From NCBI RefSeq assembly GCF_016863275.1, contig NZ_BOOO01000003.1, positions 22,419 to 86,418 on the forward strand: a stretch of 64,000 nucleotides of DNA. Direction: 5' to 3'. The stretch comes from Planotetraspora mira (GTDB lineage: Bacteria; Actinomycetota; Actinomycetes; Streptosporangiales; Streptosporangiaceae). The translations under genes were made by a program, and so were the position numbers. Positions 45,320 to 54,556 of this stretch are shown here, one piece after another. Numbering within the stretch: the stretch's first letter is position 1; each line of letters starts with the position of its first letter. The notes under the pieces were generated by a model. That model was not told the DNA's origin, did no database searches, and saw nothing but the letters and a program-made list of their open reading frames with translations.

Positions 45320-48244
45320 TCAACCGTTGTCGGGGCCCCGGCGGCCGTCGTAGCCCAGCAGCCGCATCGCCACCTCCGGATCCATGGCCGCCGCGAGCAA
45401 CTGGGCCCGCTCGGCCGCGAGGTCCCTGGCCTGCTCGGCGCGCCGCCGTTCCGCCTTGTGCGCGTGGCTGACGGCGGCCGCGACGGCGATGCCGCCGACC
45501 AGCGCGACGAACGCGGCGACGAGGACCAGCACGGTCGGCCTGGAGAGCGTTCCCGGGGCGACCGCCTGCGGCTGCCCGCCGCTGAAGAACGCCACGCCGA
45601 GCAGTACGAAGACCACGAGGACCACGAGCCCGCCCACGAACGCCCACACCAGGCCGGACGACTTCGTCCGGGCGGCGGGAGCGGCGGGCGGCGGCATGGC
45701 GGGACCGGCCGGTGGCGGCCCGCCGTTCCAGGGCACGAAGTCGGGCTGTATCACGTACCCGTTGCCGCCGGCGTTCGGCGGAGCGAACACCGCCGGCTGC
45801 GTGCTTCCCATCGGCGCCACCGCGGTGGCGGTGGTCACGGCGGCCGGCTCCAGTTCCAGGACCCGGCTCACCGGGACCGGCAACTCGACCTCGACGTGGC
45901 TGTGGGTGCGGTGGGCCTCGGCGGCGGCGACGTGGTAGGCCTCGATCTCGTCGTAGAACGGGTCGGAGGTGTAGATCGTGCCGTCGATGAGCGGGCCCCG
46001 CGTGCTCTCGATGACCGCGACGACGTCCTCACCGTCGAGCGTCTTGTGCGTCTCCAGGGCGTGGGCGACGCACAGCACCTCACGGCGGTTGTCCCGCAGC
46101 AGCGCCTCGGTCCTGGCCAGCAGGCGGACGAGGTTGTGCTCGATGCGCTCGCCCAGCATGTCGGGGACGATGTCGTCGCGCCGCGAGGACGGCTCGTTCC
46201 CGGAGCCGGCTCCTCCCTCGCCGGTCTTGGGCTTCTGCACCGGCTTGCCCGCCATGATCTGGAGCTCCTGCAGCGCGGGCAGTGACGAGACTCCGACGCC
46301 CATGCCCCAGTAGGACTCCATCAGCCCGGTGACATAGGTGGCGGAGGTCAGGTCACCGGAGACGCCGGAGGAGTTGTCGTCGGAGAAGAACATTCGCTCA
46401 CCGGCGAGGGACGCCAGGGAGACCATGACGTCCGCCTCGTACTCCGAGCGCCATCCCGTGAACTGGTCCTCCGGCTTGATGCTGGAGACCATGCCCAGGT
46501 AGTCGGCGCCCTTCTCGATCGTCGCGAGGTCGATCTCGAGGTGGTGCCGCGTCCGGTAGGCCACCACCGCGTGGCACGCCTCGTGGACGGCCACCGCGTG
46601 CCGCTCGCGCTCGATGTACTCGACGTTCTCGGGCGGGCCGAGTTGCTTGAGCCGCTTGGCGCGCACGACGTCCGACCACTGGATGATCTCGCGGCCGTCC
46701 CGGATCGCGTTGATCAGGGACTCGTTGACCAGGTCCTTGATGGTCGCGCCCGTGGCGTACGGCGTGATGGTGGCCAGCTTGTCGATCTGGGCCTCGGTGA
46801 GCTGGTGCTGCACCTTGTCGAAGTAGCCCTCGTAGGTGCGGATGCGACCGGCCTTCGACGGATAGCCGACCTTGTAGATGCGGTCGATGCGGCCGGGCCG
46901 CAGCAGGGCCTCGTCGAGGGCGTTGGGCATGTTGGTGGCCATCATGACGAGGATCCGGTACTTGGGCGGCGGCTTGGGCCGCATGCCGAGCAGTCGCCTG
47001 ACGTGCCGGTTGACGATTCCACGTGGCTTCTTCAGACCGGACAGCTCGGTCAGCAGCGCCTGGAGGGTTCCCGGGTCGCCGCCACCGCCGCCCATCATGT
47101 TGCCGCCCATGACGAACCGGTTGCGCCGCGTCGGCTGTCCTTCGTCCTGCTGCCCGTTCATCGACTGCCGCGCGATCATCGAGCGGACGTCTTCCGACAG
47201 GTAGGAGAAGCCGTGGCAGCCGGCCTGCGCGCCGAACCGGCCCTGTCCCTGGGGGCCCTGCTGGGCGAGGCTGCCGCGCCGGCCGAGGGAGTCCGCCTCG
47301 TCGAAGAAGACGATGACCCCGCCGTACCGGAGGGCGAGCTTGCGCAGTTTCCGGAACAGCGACTTCACCTTCAGGATGCCGATGCCCATGAACATGTTGA
47401 CGAACGCGCCGGGGTCGACGAAGACGTACGGCTTGCCGGTCTCGCCCGCCACGGCCTCGGCCATGAGGGTCTTGCCGGTTCCCGGCGGCCCCCACAGGAG
47501 CAGGCCGCTCGGCACATAGCCGCCCCTCTCCTCGATGGCGTCGGGCCGCTCCAGGAAGACGATGTTCTCCTTGACGCGTTCGACGACGTGGTCCTGTCCC
47601 CAGACGTCGGTGAACCGGGTCTTGATGTCGTCGGGGAAGTAGGTCTCGACGCCGCCTCGCGACAGCAGCCAGAACATGCCGATGAACTGGAAGGCGATGA
47701 AGAAGAACGCGAAGGCCAGTTGCGCGGCGTACGGCAGGGCGCTCCAGAGCAACTGCGGCGCCTTGAACAACGCCAGCACGGGCGAGGTGTCGAGGACGGC
47801 CCCGAGGATCAGGGCGAGGACCACGAGCCAGAACAGCCACTTGAGCATCCGCGCCATGCGGAAGCGGTTCCAGTCGCTGAATCGCCTCTTGCTCCAGCGG
47901 TCGGAGCCGCCGAAGACCTTGTGGGTCCAGAAGCGGTGGTAGCCCGCCGACCGCTCGCTGATCAGGAAGTGCGCCTGGCGGAGGACCTCGATCCCCATCA
48001 GGACGAAGATCCACGGCCGTTCCCTGGCCGTCACCACGAGGGCGTCGGAGAACGACATGATGCCGGTGAAGGACACCACGTTGTACCAGACGAGGACCAG
48101 GTAGATGATGCTGAAGATCAGCAGGAACTTGGCACGGTCCCACAGAGAGATCTTCTTACGGGTCCTGGGATCCCTGTCGTCGGGTCCCGAGCCGGGCGGA
48201 CGCAGCCCCTCGGGGTGGACGTGCGGCGGTGGCGCCGTGTTCAT
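45320..48244 (-). CDS. FtsH-like membrane AAA+ metalloprotease with a large insertion
   Basis: 974 residues, much longer than FtsH (about 650). Four hydrophobic segments occupy roughly 38-195. The AAA+ module has Walker A GPPGTGKT (252-259), Walker B FFDEAD (313-318) and LDEALLRPGRIDR (443-455). Between Walker B and sensor 1 an insertion of about 110 residues (322-430) rich in Gly, Gln and Met occurs. The M41 peptidase site is intact: HEACH (554-558) and Asp631 in SGVSGDLTSAT as third zinc ligand. The C-terminus adds two more membrane segments, a Pro-rich linker and a charged coiled-coil. GGAG precedes the ATG. Encoded 13 bases after a lipoprotein gene in one transcript. Confidence 0.83.
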   Translation of the reverse strand: MNTAPPPHVHPEGLRPPGSGPDDRDPRTRKKISLWDRAKFLLIFSIIYLVLVWYNVVSFTGIMSFSDALVVTARERPWIFVLMGIEVLRQAHFLISERSAGYHRFWTHKVFGGSDRWSKRRFSDWNRFRMARMLKWLFWLVVLALILGAVLDTSPVLALFKAPQLLWSALPYAAQLAFAFFFIAFQFIGMFWLLSRGGVETYFPDDIKTRFTDVWGQDHVVERVKENIVFLERPDAIEERGGYVPSGLLLWGPPGTGKTLMAEAVAGETGKPYVFVDPGAFVNMFMGIGILKVKSLFRKLRKLALRYGGVIVFFDEADSLGRRGSLAQQGPQGQGRFGAQAGCHGFSYLSEDVRSMIARQSMNGQQDEGQPTRRNRFVMGGNMMGGGGGDPGTLQALLTELSGLKKPRGIVNRHVRRLLGMRPKPPPKYRILVMMATNMPNALDEALLRPGRIDRIYKVGYPSKAGRIRTYEGYFDKVQHQLTEAQIDKLATITPYATGATIKDLVNESLINAIRDGREIIQWSDVVRAKRLKQLGPPENVEYIERERHAVAVHEACHAVVAYRTRHHLEIDLATIEKGADYLGMVSSIKPEDQFTGWRSEYEADVMVSLASLAGERMFFSDDNSSGVSGDLTSATYVTGLMESYWGMGVGVSSLPALQELQIMAGKPVQKPKTGEGGAGSGNEPSSRRDDIVPDMLGERIEHNLVRLLARTEALLRDNRREVLCVAHALETHKTLDGEDVVAVIESTRGPLIDGTIYTSDPFYDEIEAYHVAAAEAHRTHSHVEVELPVPVSRVLELEPAAVTTATAVAPMGSTQPAVFAPPNAGGNGYVIQPDFVPWNGGPPPAGPAMPPPAAPAARTKSSGLVWAFVGGLVVLVVFVLLGVAFFSGGQPQAVAPGTLSRPTVLVLVAAFVALVGGIAVAAAVSHAHKAERRRAEQARDLAAERAQLLAAAMDPEVAMRLLGYDGRRGPDNG

Positions 48245-48257
48245 ATGAGGGGCTCCT

Positions 48258-48953
48258 TCATTGGTTGAGAAGTCGCGTGACCTTGAAGGACTGGGCGATC
48301 TGGTCGATCTCCTTGGACCGCTGCTGGTAGCACGCCGCCGAGCAGCGGATCAGCAGGGTCGAGATGCGTGAGCCGTCAGCCGACAGGTACGACGTCTCAT
48401 CGAAGGTCTGCACCCCGTTGGCGAGACGGAAGTTGAAGACGCTCCGCACCCCCCGGACACCGTCCTGGGTGGGCAGCACCTGGTCGCCCAGGAGCTCGAA
48501 GTTCTTGAACGGATACTCCGCCGCCGACTCCATCTGCTTGCGCGTGTCGTCCGGTACGGCGACCGGCAGCCCGATGGCGTTGCGCATCGAGTCGAGCGAG
48601 ACCTGGTTCCGCTGGGACTCGGTGAGCGTCTGGACCTTCGCCATCACGAACGGCTGGTCCTCGGACCCGCCGGCGCCGACCAGGAGGTGGTCGGCCGAAG
48701 GCTCGGCCTGGGCGTCGTAGGCGACGCTCCAGGTGAGCTGCTTCTGGACCTGCGCCGTCGCCGACGACGGATCGCCGAACAGCTGCCCCTCGAGGGCCGT
48801 CTGGTCCACTTTCTTCCACGCCGAGGGAACCTTGAAGTAGGTGCCCCCGTCGGCGTCTTTCACGTAGGTGTACTCGGGTCCGGCGCAGCCGGACAACAAC
48901 AAGGCGGCCGCAGCCGCCGTTATGACCCCCGATATCGCCCGCGATCTATCCAC
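48258..48953 (-). CDS. Putative lipoprotein, unknown function
   Basis: 231 residues. A signal peptide ends in the lipobox LLLSGC (Cys23 would be lipidated). The mature part, about 208 residues, starts with an acidic, tyrosine-rich stretch and ends in a conserved-looking SADGSRISTLLIRCSAACYQQ with two nearby cysteines. I do not recognise the family. It lies directly upstream of, and in the same transcript as, the FtsH-like protease, 13 bases apart, so it may be a partner or substrate at the outer face of the membrane. Divergent from the pirin gene. Confidence 0.75.
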   Translation of the reverse strand: MDRSRAISGVITAAAAALLLSGCAGPEYTYVKDADGGTYFKVPSAWKKVDQTALEGQLFGDPSSATAQVQKQLTWSVAYDAQAEPSADHLLVGAGGSEDQPFVMAKVQTLTESQRNQVSLDSMRNAIGLPVAVPDDTRKQMESAAEYPFKNFELLGDQVLPTQDGVRGVRSVFNFRLANGVQTFDETSYLSADGSRISTLLIRCSAACYQQRSKEIDQIAQSFKVTRLLNQ

Positions 48954-49111
48954 CTGGGCCCAACCTCCGCTTTGCGGGTCTACGAGGTACTACTGCCCGT
49001 TTTCTCAGTATCACTCTCAGCCCAGGTCTCGGACAGACTGGAAAACTTGACCAAATCTTGGCCCGATGTTGGCTGCACTTGTGACACGCAAAGAGGAAAC
49101 CTTGGTGGAGG

Positions 49112-49134
49112 AATAGTTGATCCGTCAATAGTTG
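49112..49134. promoter_or_regulatory. Possible MarR-type operator before the pirin gene
   Basis: AATAGTTG occurs twice (49112-49119 and 49127-49134), and between the copies lies the inverted repeat TTGA-TCCG-TCAA (49117-49128). MarR-family regulators often bind TTGA..TCAA sites. It sits 33 bases before the pirin ATG. No MarR gene is in the window, so the regulator would be unlinked. Confidence 0.35.
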
Positions 49135-49166
49135 TTGCGCGGAGCGTATTCGACAGAGGAGACCCG

Positions 49167-50168
49167 ATGCCAGCCATCACCGCAGACACGCTTACGCTCC
49201 CCCGCCTCCCCCGGCTGCCCGAGGCGGCCACGACCTGGCGTCCCGTCGCCCGCGTCGTCACGGCGCAGCGCTTCCTCGAGGGAGAGGGCTTCGCCGTCCG
49301 GCGCCCGTTCCCCGGCGTGGACCTGTCGCTCGCCGACCCTTTCCTGCTTCTCGACCACATGGGGGCCGTGGAGTACGCCCCCGGTGAGGCGAAGGGCACT
49401 CCCTGGCACCCGCACCGCGGCTTCGAGACGGTGACGTACATCATGGACGGCGCCTTCCAGCATCGGGACACGAATGGGGGCGGCGGGCTCATCTCCGATG
49501 GCGATACCCAGTGGATGACCGCCGGAAGCGGCCTGCAGCACATCGAGCAGCCCCCGCCGGAACTCGTCGCCAGCGGCGGCCTGTTCCACGGAGTGCAGCT
49601 CTGGGTGAACCTGCCGCGCGCCCAGAAGTGGGTGCCGCCGCGCTACCAGGACATCCGCGGGGGCGACGTGAAGCTCCTGGCCAGCGACGACGGCTCGTCC
49701 CTCGTCCGGGTCATCGCGGGCTCGCTGGCCGGTTACGAGGGCCCGGGGGCGACCTACACCCCCATCACCTACATCCACGCGACGGTGGCCCCCGGCGCGC
49801 GGCTCGCCCTCCCGTGGCCCGCCGACTTCAACGCCATGGTCTACGTCCTGAGCGGCGAGGGGAGCATCGGCCCTGACGACCGGACGCTCCGCGAGGGACA
49901 ACTCGGCATGTTCGGCGGCTACAAGGGCACCGCCGGCGCGCTGAGCATGCGCGCGGCGGACAACCAGCCGCTCGCCTCACGCCAGGGCTGGGAGATCCTC
50001 GTGCTCGGCGGCCTGCCGATCCGCGAGCCGGTCGCCCGTTACGGGCCGTTCGTCATGAACACCCGCGAGGAGATCGTCAAGGCCTTCGAGGACTTCCAGG
50101 CGGGCAGGATGGGCGTGGTCCCGGCCGAGCACGTCCCCCACCGGTCGTCCGTGGACGAGTCCTTGTAA
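49167..50168 (+). CDS. Pirin-family protein
   Basis: 333 residues from ATG 49167, with AGAGGAGA five bases upstream. It has the bicupin fold of pirin. The metal ligands are in place: His81 and His83 in TPWHPHRGFETVT, and His125 and Glu127 in SGLQHIEQ, with the spacing of known pirins. Some pirins are quercetinases and some regulate stress or metabolic enzymes by binding; which applies here cannot be told. Divergent from the lipoprotein gene across 213 bases that contain a possible operator. Confidence 0.9.
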   Translation: MPAITADTLTLPRLPRLPEAATTWRPVARVVTAQRFLEGEGFAVRRPFPGVDLSLADPFLLLDHMGAVEYAPGEAKGTPWHPHRGFETVTYIMDGAFQHRDTNGGGGLISDGDTQWMTAGSGLQHIEQPPPELVASGGLFHGVQLWVNLPRAQKWVPPRYQDIRGGDVKLLASDDGSSLVRVIAGSLAGYEGPGATYTPITYIHATVAPGARLALPWPADFNAMVYVLSGEGSIGPDDRTLREGQLGMFGGYKGTAGALSMRAADNQPLASRQGWEILVLGGLPIREPVARYGPFVMNTREEIVKAFEDFQAGRMGVVPAEHVPHRSSVDESL

Positions 50169-50325
50169 GTCAGAACGCAAGCCAGAACGGCGCAACGTTC
50201 ATGCAACCGTCCTCTTGCGACAATGCGCTCGCACAGGGCCACCCGGCCATGTAACGCCTGATCCCCCCGAACGCGACATATCCGTGCATGTCTCGAAATT
50301 TGGGCCGACGGACGTGGAGTGCCGC

Positions 50326-50649
50326 ATGAGCGACAGCATCGATGACCTCGACCGCCGGGCCAGGAGCCTGGAATTCGGGATGGCGGTCGAGCACACGTTC
50401 GCGGAGGTGTGGTCGGGAGACGCGCTGACCATCAGGGATCGGCGCCTGCTGCTTCTGGGCCTGCTCGTGGCCCAGGGGCTGGACGATGTGATCGCGCCGC
50501 AACTGGACGCGGCTCTGCGCACCGGGGAGCTGACGCCGAGTGAGCTGCGCGAGATCGTCGTCTTCCTGACCCACTACGCGGGCTGGCCTCGCGGGACGCG
50601 GCTGAACGCCCAGGTCGAGGACCTGATCACCCGCTTCATGAACGGCTAG
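50326..50649 (+). CDS. Carboxymuconolactone decarboxylase family protein
   Basis: 107 residues. ATG 50326 follows GTGGAG by six bases; the longer open frame upstream is not used. The sequence has the CMD helical core (TIRDRRLLLLGLLVAQGLDDVIAPQL... ELTPSELREIVVFLTHYAGWPRGTRL). It lacks the CxxC of AhpD peroxidases, so it is closer to decarboxylase-type members. No muconate pathway genes are nearby. Substrate unknown. Confidence 0.82.
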   Translation: MSDSIDDLDRRARSLEFGMAVEHTFAEVWSGDALTIRDRRLLLLGLLVAQGLDDVIAPQLDAALRTGELTPSELREIVVFLTHYAGWPRGTRLNAQVEDLITRFMNG

Positions 50650-50885
50650 TGGCCTGCCGTTCATGCCCACCGAGGTCATCACCGGCGGGAGCGCACTCGA
50701 ATCCGTGAACGGGGCCGGCCCCGTTCACGGACGTACTGTGCGAGGCCGTCGCTGTGCGAGGTGTCGATATAGAGAGAGGCGGAACGTGCTGTACGTCCTC
50801 CGGGGCACCAAGTAACGGGAAAACATCTCGCCACCACCGTGACGGTGTCCGCGAACGAATCAGACGGGAAGCTAGCTTCTCGGAG

Positions 50886-52055
50886 GTGAACAGTCGGATT
50901 CGCGTCATGGAGATCATCGCCACGATGAAGGTCGGCGGCCCCGCCACCCAGGTGTCGGGGCTGTGCGAGCGGCTCAATCCGGAGGAGTTCGACCACCGTC
51001 TCTACACCGGTTACGTCGACGGAGGCGAGGGTGACCACCTGCAGTTGCGCGGGATGACGGTGCCGGTGCACCGTATTCCCAACCTCGGGCGGTTCGTCCG
51101 GCCGATCGACGACTCTCGCGCCCTGCTCCGGCTGATCAGCGCCATGCGCGCGTTTCGTCCGCACATCGTCCACACCAGGACGACCAAGGCCGGCGCCCTT
51201 GGGCGGGTGGCGGCTCGCCTCTCCGGCGTAGGCGCCGCCCGGGTCCACGTGTTCCATGGCCATTTCCTCCACCCGCACTGTCCCCGTCTCAAGCGATCGG
51301 TGTACAGGCGTTCCGAGCGGCTTCTCGCACCCATGTCCGATCGCCTCGTCGCGGTCGGGACCCAGGTACGAGACGACCTCCTGGAGGCCGGAATCGGCTA
51401 TCCCGAGCAGTATGTCGTGATCCTGCCTGGCGTCCGGCTCGGGCCGATGCCTGACCGTCTGGCCGCCCGCGCGGCTCTCGGTCTCCCGGCCGGTGCGCCG
51501 GTGGTGGCCTACGTGGGCCGGCTCGCCAAATCGAAGCGGCCCGACCGGTTCGCCGAGGTGGCGGGCGCCGTCCTGCAGCAGGTGCCCGACTGTCGCTTCG
51601 TCGTCTGCGGGAGCGGCGAGCTGAAGGAGAAGGTGGAGCGGATCGTCCACCCGATGTGGGACTCCTTCCGCCTCCTCGGATGGCGGCGGGACGTCGAGCT
51701 CGTTTACGCGGCAGCCGACGTGGTGATGCTCACCTCCGATCATGAGGGCACCCCGGTGACTCTGGTAGAAGCGGGAATGGCCGGCCTCCCGGTGGTGGCC
51801 ACGCACGTCGGCAGCGTCCCCGAGATCGTCCGGGACGGCTCCACCGGCCTGCTGTCGGGCCCCGACGTCTGGGAGCTCGCCTCCCATACGGTCAGGCTGC
51901 TGTCCGATCCCGCCCTCGCCCGTCGCATGGGAGAGTCGGCCCGCGCGTGGACCACCCGGTCATTCGGCGTCGACCGCCTGGTCGCGGACACCGAGTCCCT
52001 CTACCGGTCGTTGCGCGGTACATCCGGGGCGTGGGCCGACGGGGGCAGCCGATGA
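50886..52055 (+). CDS. Glycosyltransferase family 4
   Basis: 389 residues. GT-B fold: the N-terminal RIRVMEIIATMKVGGPATQ glycine-rich start and the C-terminal nucleotide-sugar motif DHEGTPVTLVEAGMAGLPVVAT. Start is uncertain: GTG 50886 keeps the first beta strand; ATG 50907 would cut it, while GGAGG overlaps the GTG itself. The stop overlaps the next gene as ATGA, linking it to a WecA/MraY-like protein. First gene of the glycan locus. Donor sugar and acceptor are not determined by sequence. Confidence 0.86.
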   Translation: MNSRIRVMEIIATMKVGGPATQVSGLCERLNPEEFDHRLYTGYVDGGEGDHLQLRGMTVPVHRIPNLGRFVRPIDDSRALLRLISAMRAFRPHIVHTRTTKAGALGRVAARLSGVGAARVHVFHGHFLHPHCPRLKRSVYRRSERLLAPMSDRLVAVGTQVRDDLLEAGIGYPEQYVVILPGVRLGPMPDRLAARAALGLPAGAPVVAYVGRLAKSKRPDRFAEVAGAVLQQVPDCRFVVCGSGELKEKVERIVHPMWDSFRLLGWRRDVELVYAAADVVMLTSDHEGTPVTLVEAGMAGLPVVATHVGSVPEIVRDGSTGLLSGPDVWELASHTVRLLSDPALARRMGESARAWTTRSFGVDRLVADTESLYRSLRGTSGAWADGGSR

Positions 52056-52993
52056 GGGTTGCGGAGGCCGTGCCGTTCACGCGGTTCGACCCGCGGTGGG
52101 GAGGGATCGCGATCACCTTGGGCACGGCCATCCCGCCGGCCGCCGTCCTCGGCTTCGCCGATCTGCGGATCACCGCGATCCTTCTGGCCGCGACCGCGGT
52201 CGCCCTGCTGGGGCTGATCGGCGACATGACGCCGCTGCCTGTGCTCGCCCGCCTAACCGTGCAGTCCGTGGCCGCGGGCGGCGTCGTGCTCTGCGGAGTC
52301 CAGATCACCCTGACAGGGCAGTGGCCCGACGGCCCCGTGACGGTGATGTGGATCGTGGGCGTCGCCAACTGCTTCAGCCTGCTGAACTCCACGGACAGGC
52401 TGCTTCCGGCGGTGGCCACGATCACCGCCGTCTTCCTCGCCGGCACCGCCCTCATCCTCGAGGAACCAGCCGTCGCGGTGCTCCTCGCCACAATGGCCTG
52501 CGCGTCATTGGGGCTGCTCGGAGTCAGGACGCCTATGGGCGGATCGGGGTCGCTATTCGTTGGGTTCGTCCTGACCTGCTCGGCGGTCCTGTTGATCGCG
52601 GGACGTGGTCAGGACACGATCGCCGCCGGGCTCGTCCTTCCGGCACTCGTGGCCATCGCCGACACCGGCTTCGCCTTCGCCGGCACCGGCCAGATCACCG
52701 ACCGCCTCCACCGGGGCGGACTCGCCACCCAGGTGGTCGTCGGCACGTACGGGGCCGCGGCCGCGGCCGCCGGGCTGCTCTGCCTGATCGTCGCCATGGG
52801 TCTGCTCGCCCCGCTGACGGCCGCTGCCGCCGGGACCGCGCTCGTGGCCGTCGGCGCGTTCCTGTGCCGCCCCCGGCGAGTCGTCCCCGCCGGGCGCCCG
52901 GCGCCGGGGCAGACGTCTCGGCTGATCTACGCCGGGGCTGTGCTGCAACAGGCAAGAGACCCCCGCCGTTGGGACGGAGAAGACCTCTACTGA
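52052..52993 (+). CDS. WecA/MraY-like membrane protein with altered active site
   Basis: 313 residues, about nine hydrophobic segments, ending in a short basic tail. The layout follows polyprenyl-phosphate GlcNAc-1-phosphate transferases, but the catalytic acids are changed: the DD pair is Gly57-Asp58 (GLIGDM), the NxxNxxDGxDG motif reads NCFSLLNSTDRL (only Asn106 and Asp115 kept), and MGD is MGG (Gly164). Such a protein may be inactive or regulatory. Overlaps the GT4 stop by four bases. Alternatively a diverged enzyme with a new mechanism; homologues must be compared. Confidence 0.7.
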   Translation: MRVAEAVPFTRFDPRWGGIAITLGTAIPPAAVLGFADLRITAILLAATAVALLGLIGDMTPLPVLARLTVQSVAAGGVVLCGVQITLTGQWPDGPVTVMWIVGVANCFSLLNSTDRLLPAVATITAVFLAGTALILEEPAVAVLLATMACASLGLLGVRTPMGGSGSLFVGFVLTCSAVLLIAGRGQDTIAAGLVLPALVAIADTGFAFAGTGQITDRLHRGGLATQVVVGTYGAAAAAAGLLCLIVAMGLLAPLTAAAAGTALVAVGAFLCRPRRVVPAGRPAPGQTSRLIYAGAVLQQARDPRRWDGEDLY

Positions 52994-53117
52994 GCGCGCG
53001 TGAGCATCCCGTCCACGCGTCACGAGGCCATCGTCGGCGTGGGCAGGCTCGGGCCCCGGAGCCTGCCCGCCTGGGTGTCCGCCCGACCGGGTGTCCGCCC
53101 GCCTGAGCGGAGCTGAC

Positions 53118-54377
53118 TTACAGGCTCTCCACGTTGGGGCCGTGGCAGCGGTTGCGGGTGTCGAAGACGAAAGCGCTCGCCCGCTGCACCAGGTCGTAGT
53201 CGATGTGGTCGTGGTCGGTCAGCACGACGACGGCGTCCGCCGCGGCGAGTTCCTCGATCGTCGGCTCGACCAACTCGATCCCGGCCGGCAGCAGGAAGTC
53301 GTCGACGTGAGAGTCGGCGGCCCGCACGTCCGCGCCGAGCTTGCGCAGGGCTTTGGCCACCTCGATCGCCGGGGACTCGCGGCAGTCTCCGGCGTTCTTC
53401 TTGTAGGAGAGGCCAAGAAGGAGGATCCGGCTGCCCTTGATCGGCTTGTACCACCGGTTCAGCGCCAGGCTGAGCCGACTGACGACATGATCCGGCATGT
53501 GGTCGTTGATGTCGTTCGCGAGCTCGACGAACCGGAAGTTGTGCCCGAGGCTGCGCTTGACCTTCCACGACAGATACGACGGGTCGATCGGCAGGCAGTG
53601 TCCCCCGACCCCGGGGCCGGGTGTGAAACGCATGTAGCCGAACGGCTTGGTCGAGGCGGCGTCGATGGCCTCCCACACGTCGATCCCGAGCTGCTGGGCG
53701 AAGATCGACAACTCGTTGACCAGGGCGATGTTGACGTGCCTGAACGTGTTCTCAAGGAGCTTGCACAGCTCGGCGACTTGCGGCGAGGAAACGGGGACCA
53801 CCTCGCGCACGATCCGGCTGTAGAACGCCTCCACCTTCTCCAACGAAGCCGCGTCGATGCCCGACACGACCTTCGGCGTGTTGTCGAGACGCCACCGGGC
53901 GTTCCCCGGATCGATCCGTTCCGGGCTGTACCCCAGGAAGAAGTCCTCTGGTGTCCGTAGCCCGGACCCGTCCTCGAGCAGCGGCCGAAGGTATTCCTCG
54001 GTGGTGCCCGGATAGGTCGTGGACTCCAGGACCACCGTCGCCCCGTGTCGCAGCGCCGGCGCGATTGCCTCAGCGGCAGAGCCGACGTGACGGAGATCGG
54101 GCACGCCCTCTCGGAGAGGCGTCGGCACCGTTATCACGCAGACGTCGAAGCCCTCGGCGTCGGCGTAGTCGGTGCTCGCGCAATACCGGCCGGAGCTGTG
54201 GGCGGCGGCCAGCTCGTCCTCGCCGACGTCCTCGACATAGGACTCCCCGGCGCCCAGCCGCTTGACCCGCCACTCATCCACGTCGATTCCCACGACGTCG
54301 AAGCCGACCTCGACCGCTCGCATCGCCAGGGGAAGGCCCACATAGCCCTGTCCGATGACGACCAGTTTTTCTCCCAT
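53118..54377 (-). CDS. Nucleotide-sugar dehydrogenase, UDP-ManNAcA (WecC)-like
   Basis: 419 residues. Rossmann start IGQGYVGLPLAM (GxGxxG at 9-14), the conserved PTP in ITVPTPL, active-site region AELCKLLENTFRHVNIAL (Lys207), and the nucleophile Cys261 in GVGGHCLPIDP. The enzyme oxidises the C6 of a UDP-sugar to the acid; the AELCKLLENTFR form and length are closest to UDP-N-acetylmannosaminuronate dehydrogenases. Opposite strand to the GT4 pair and divergent from the first ice-binding-like gene. Exact UDP-sugar is inferred. Confidence 0.86.
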   Translation of the reverse strand: MGEKLVVIGQGYVGLPLAMRAVEVGFDVVGIDVDEWRVKRLGAGESYVEDVGEDELAAAHSSGRYCASTDYADAEGFDVCVITVPTPLREGVPDLRHVGSAAEAIAPALRHGATVVLESTTYPGTTEEYLRPLLEDGSGLRTPEDFFLGYSPERIDPGNARWRLDNTPKVVSGIDAASLEKVEAFYSRIVREVVPVSSPQVAELCKLLENTFRHVNIALVNELSIFAQQLGIDVWEAIDAASTKPFGYMRFTPGPGVGGHCLPIDPSYLSWKVKRSLGHNFRFVELANDINDHMPDHVVSRLSLALNRWYKPIKGSRILLLGLSYKKNAGDCRESPAIEVAKALRKLGADVRAADSHVDDFLLPAGIELVEPTIEELAAADAVVVLTDHDHIDYDLVQRASAFVFDTRNRCHGPNVESL

Positions 54378-54502
54378 GTCACAACCCGTCGCTGTCGAGA
54401 AAGGTACGACCTGACTGTAGGAGCCAGGCGAGCTCGCATCCTCGATTCACCGCCGTCGTGGGCGTGTCGTTTCGCCTGCCTTTCCCCAGAGGGGAGATAT
54501 TG

Positions 54503-54556
54503 ATGTCAACCATCGAATAGCGACTGGAGCCGACAATGAATTACCGGGCAAAATGA
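54503..54556 (+). other. Two tiny leader reading frames before the ice-binding-like gene
   Basis: ATG 54503 (MSTIE, stop at 54520) has GGGGAG six bases upstream. ATG 54536 (MNYRAK, stop at 54556) overlaps the start codons ATG 54553 and ATG 54556 of the ice-binding-like gene, so translation could be coupled. They may be leader peptides or chance. Confidence 0.3.
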
